Shown here one piece after another: positions 61,983 through 64,000 of a stretch of 64,000 bases of DNA (position 1 is the stretch's first letter; each line of letters starts with the position of its first letter). The position numbers and the translations under genes are program-made. The stretch is from assembly GCF_003258295.1 (NCBI RefSeq), contig NZ_QKYN01000110.1, positions 17,916-81,915 on the forward strand, read 5' to 3'. The notes beneath the pieces are model-generated. The model was not told where the DNA came from and did no database searches. It saw only the letters and a list, made by a program, of their open reading frames with translations. Source of the stretch: Streptacidiphilus pinicola. GTDB taxonomy: Bacteria > Actinomycetota > Actinomycetes > Streptomycetales > Streptomycetaceae.

Positions 61983-63165
61983 ACGACATTGAAGCCAGCG
62001 GAAGAGGAGACCGGGCACGCCCGGTACACCTACCGCTTGCGCGTGTCGTCCACCGCGCTCGCCGCCCTTGAGGCGGAGTGGGGCCGGTGCCGGTGGATAT
62101 GGAACGAGTGCGTCCACCAGTCCTGCAAGACCTTCATCGCCAACCGGACGCGCCCCAAGGGGGCCGACAAGACGACGTGCGGTCCGGCGCAGCTGGACAA
62201 GATGCTGACCGAGGCCCGCGCTGCGATGAGTTGGCTGCGGGACGGCGCGTCGGTGCCGCAGCAGCAGATCATCCGGGACTTCGCGAAGTCCCCGTGCGAA
62301 GGCTCTTAAGGACATCAAGGCGAAGCTTCCCGTCAAGCGCCGGGCGGGGATGCCGAAGCTGAAGAAGAAGCGCGAGGCGCTGCCCAGCCTGAACTACACC
62401 ACCCGTGGTTTCCGCCTCAAGGACAGCAAGCTGTGCCTTGCAGGCGGCATCGCCTTGACGGTGGTGTGGTCGCGGGACCTTCCGTCCGTGCCGTCGTCGG
62501 TGCGCGTGTATCGCGACGCGGTAGGCCACTGGTGGGCGTCGTTCGTCGTGACCACCACGGTTGAACCGTTGCCCGCGACCGGCGCGGTGATCGGCATCGA
62601 CTGGGGCGTGAAGGAGACTGCGACCACCACCAGCGACATACACGACCTGCCCCACGCTCAGCACGGCAAGAACGCAGCGAAGGCGCTGGCCAAGTACCAG
62701 CGTCGTATGGCCCGCCGCAAGCCACCGAAGGGCAAACCCGCCTCCAACGGCTACAAGAGAGCGAAGCGGCAGACGGCGAAGCTGCACCGCAAGGTCGCCG
62801 ACCAGCGGACCGACACCGCCCGCAAGTGGGCCAAGCAGGTCGTCCGCGAGCACGACGCGATAGCCGTGGAGGACTTCCGTCCGAGGTTCCTCGCCAAGAC
62901 CACCATGGCCAGGAAGGCCGCCGACGCCGCCATCGGCGCAACCAAGCGCGCCCTGATCGAGATGGGCTGCAAGCACGCCCGCACCGTGCACCTGGTCAAC
63001 CCCGCGCACACCACGATGGACTGCTCGCACTGCATGACGAGAGCCAAGCATGCACTGCCGCTGGGAATGCGCACCTACACGTGCACCGCGTGCGGAGTCT
63101 CATCCCCCAGAGACAAGAACTCCGCACACGTGATGCTCATCCGGGCTGGACTCGTACCCGGCTGA
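61980..63165 (+). pseudogene. tnpB: TnpB (RNA-guided nuclease-type) with a single-base frameshift
   Basis: The N-terminal part runs 61980-62309 (RYTYRLRVSSTALAALEAEWGRCRWIWNEC, the TnpB helix-turn-helix-like region) and the C-terminal part continues in another frame to 63165. The register is lost in a run of four C at 62290-62293; one C fewer restores KSRAKALKDIKAKLPVKR. Beyond the shift all catalytic features are intact: RuvC Asp in IGIDWGVKE, Glu in IAVEDF, Asp in SPRDKNS, and the zinc ribbon CSHC/CTAC. Intact TnpB uses omega RNA to cut DNA. Sequencing error, a real mutation or slippage rescue are all possible. No ribosome site at the ATG; probably leaderless. Confidence 0.85.
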
Positions 63166-63274
63166 CGTTGACGGCGCAAGACGTGGACGCCCGTAGGGCG
63201 GGACCATGCAGCCCGAGTCAGAAATCCCCCAGACGAAGGCGGAACCCCCCGCCTTCAGGCGAGGGAGCAGTCAA
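63166..63274 (+). ncRNA. Putative omega RNA (right-end guide RNA) of the TnpB element
   Basis: The conserved 3' stretch after tnpB contains a 5-bp hairpin CGCCC-GTA-GGGCG at 63188-63200 and the right-end hairpin at 63247-63265, ending at TCAA. TnpB elements make their scaffold RNA from exactly this place, the last tnpB codons through the right end; the guide would be the flanking bases from 63275 on. Inferred from family organisation. Confidence 0.5.
63247..63265. repeat. Right-end hairpin of the TnpB element
   Basis: CCC, then CGCC-TTCA-GGCG, a bulged A, then GGG. Same TTCA loop as the left-end hairpin, as expected of a transposon end pair. Confidence 0.7.
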
Positions 63275-63573
63275 ACGCCCTGCGTTTCCTGCCAGGAGTC
63301 GATGCTGCCCGCGGTCACGATCTCGCGCAGCTGCAGGACCGGGTCGCACAGGCCGCCGTCGCGGTCGACCTTGGGCGGGAGCTTGCCGGACACCCATTCG
63401 GTGCGGCGCACCTGGCGGGTGAGGAACTCGACTGCGGGCTCGCCGTGGAAGTCGACCGCCTGGTCGTAGGCCGCGCGCGCGTCGGCGAGGCGCTGCCCGA
63501 ACTCCCGGGTGCGCTCGGGCTGGCCGGGCTGGTGGGTGGTGCGGATCGCGTACTCGGTGACGAAGCCGTTCAC
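63271..63573 (-). CDS. Hypothetical protein, 3' end at the transposon junction
   Basis: 100 residues, soluble, mixed charge (LADARAAYDQAVDFHGEPAVEFLTRQVRRTEWVSG). GTG start at 63573 with GGAGGAG four bases upstream. The TGA stop is the complement of the TCA of the transposon right-end TCAA, so the insertion supplied the stop codon and may have shortened the protein. Function unknown. It follows the next small gene by 44 nt on the same strand. Confidence 0.65.
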   Translation of the reverse strand: MNGFVTEYAIRTTHQPGQPERTREFGQRLADARAAYDQAVDFHGEPAVEFLTRQVRRTEWVSGKLPPKVDRDGGLCDPVLQLREIVTAGSIDSWQETQGV

Positions 63574-63617
63574 TGCTCCTCCTGGTGGGTCGATTCGGGG
63601 TGCGGCCGCGCGGGCGG

Positions 63618-63806
63618 TCATCTGTCGGCCGTGCTGGGCGTCGATTGGCCGCAGCAGGACTCGCAGCGGTGGGCGAGGGCGGAGAACTGCGAGTCCTCGA
63701 AGCGCACGCCGTCGTCCTGCGCGGCGGCGTCGTAGAGGTCGTGGATCTGGATCTGGTCCGCGGCCGGCAGGGCGGCGATCTGCTCCCGCGTCAGGTTGAT
63801 GCTCAT
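63618..63806 (-). CDS. Small hypothetical protein with CxxCC (62 aa)
   Basis: 62 residues: a helical start (MSINLTREQIAALPAADQIQIHDLYDAAAQ) and a Cys-rich end (RCESCCGQS) that could bind metal. GGAGA lies eight bases before the ATG at 63806. Upstream of, and probably co-transcribed with, the gene at 63271. No family recognised. Confidence 0.65.
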   Translation of the reverse strand: MSINLTREQIAALPAADQIQIHDLYDAAAQDDGVRFEDSQFSALAHRCESCCGQSTPSTADR

Positions 63807-63930
63807 GTCGGGTCTCCTTCGCGTCGCGTTCCGACGGGTTCCGGGACCGACCACCGTGGCATACGCCGCATGAGTGCCGCTTGGCCTCCGGCAGCGGGCG
63901 GGGAAACGGTGCGGAGCCAGGACCGCCCCG

Positions 63931-64000
63931 TCAGTCCTCCGTCAGCGCGTCGTAGAGCCGGCGCAGCGCCCGGTCGAGCGGGCGCTGCGCCGGCTCTACG
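63931..64000 (-). CDS. C-terminal end of a gene cut by the window edge
   Basis: Open to the right edge on the minus strand; visible end VEPAQRPLDRALRRLYDALTED, then TGA. Too short to identify. Almost all of it lies within a perfect 50-nt palindrome (63951-64000), so it could also be a copy of the opposite strand and not a real end. Confidence 0.35.
   Translation of the reverse strand, partial: VEPAQRPLDRALRRLYDALTED
63951..64000. repeat. Perfect 22-bp inverted repeat with 6-nt loop at the window edge
   Basis: Arms 63951-63972 and 63979-64000 are exact complements around GTCGAG. The repeat ends precisely at the last base of the window and may continue beyond it. It may be a hairpin in a coding region or a fold-back artefact if the source contig ends here. 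Confidence 0.75.

Larger units (their letters stand above)
61744..63274 (+). mobile_element. TnpB-only element, IS200/IS605 superfamily, with ribbon-helix-helix passenger
   Basis: No TnpA (Y1 transposase) gene is present. The ends are marked by related hairpins: left 61744-61763 (CCCCC-G-GC-TTCA-GC-A-GGGGG) and right 63247-63265 (CCC-CGCC-TTCA-GGCG-A-GGG), both with a TTCA loop. The right end runs GGGAGCAG and then TCAA at 63271-63274, the cleavage tetranucleotide known from IS608. It contains a divergent RHH gene (stop codon in the left hairpin) and a frameshifted tnpB. The exact left boundary is not resolved. It would need TnpA from elsewhere to move. Confidence 0.8.

Overview
The window is very GC-rich actinobacterial chromosome, almost certainly from the Streptomycetales (Streptomyces, Kitasatospora, Streptacidiphilus or a close relative). 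The evidence is the codon use, GTG and TTG starts, TAGGCT-like -10 boxes with leaderless starts, a bL37 ribosomal micro-protein, a SigB-type sigma factor, two DUF574 methyltransferases, a class F-type sortase and a SoxR that does not sit in an enterobacterial-type context. The genus cannot be fixed from sequence alone. I saw no tRNA, rRNA, CRISPR array, replication origin or PKS/NRPS cluster. No gap between genes exceeds 300 bases.

Layout. 0-7 kb: end of a VWA-like gene, hemerythrin protein, SigB-type sigma factor diverging from a small membrane protein (both with SigB-like promoters), succinate-semialdehyde-type dehydrogenase, old-yellow-enzyme reductase, bL37, GreA-like factor and a DUF574 methyltransferase. 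7-16 kb: katG facing away from a Fur/PerR-type regulator with a perfect 17-bp operator inside the katG promoter, a stand-alone hemC, and small conserved proteins. 16-31 kb: ClpC-type chaperone translationally coupled to a type 5 uracil-DNA glycosylase, AraC/TauE pair, second DUF574 protein, DHA2 efflux pump, a molybdenum-cofactor-sulfurase-like enzyme diverging from an ABCG-like transporter, and two alpha/beta hydrolases. 31-48 kb: two secreted GH27 alpha-galactosidases of different architecture, two Gfo/Idh oxidoreductases, a degenerate ROK protein, a disulfide-reductase-like flavoprotein, nitronate monooxygenase, a PBP4-type carboxypeptidase, a LysE/Lrp pair, and a secreted-protein/sortase/NarK-like operon. 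48-57 kb: an XRE-cupin regulator with two inverted-repeat operators in front of an arylsulfotransferase/NCS2 permease operon, a secreted S53 peptidase, and a SoxR locus with two identical-architecture SoxR boxes, one at soxR and one in the promoter of a split transketolase; an EACC1-like conflict-system component lies between them. 57-64 kb: TetR-controlled efflux pump, a large YbhN-type membrane protein, a TnpB element of the IS200/IS605 superfamily carrying a ribbon-helix-helix gene, and small unknown genes.

Working together: several units are sensor-plus-response pairs whose operators can be read directly (Fur/katG, SoxR/transketolase, XRE-cupin/arylsulfotransferase, TetR/MFS, Lrp/LysE). 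Oxidative and redox stress defence recurs (katG, SoxR, flavoproteins, sigma factor), and so does extracellular carbohydrate and peptide breakdown. The most unusual loci are the SoxR-transketolase-EACC1 region, the XRE-cupin/arylsulfotransferase/permease unit, and the frameshifted TnpB element, in which the start codons of tnpB and its divergent ribbon-helix-helix partner form the two arms of one inverted repeat.
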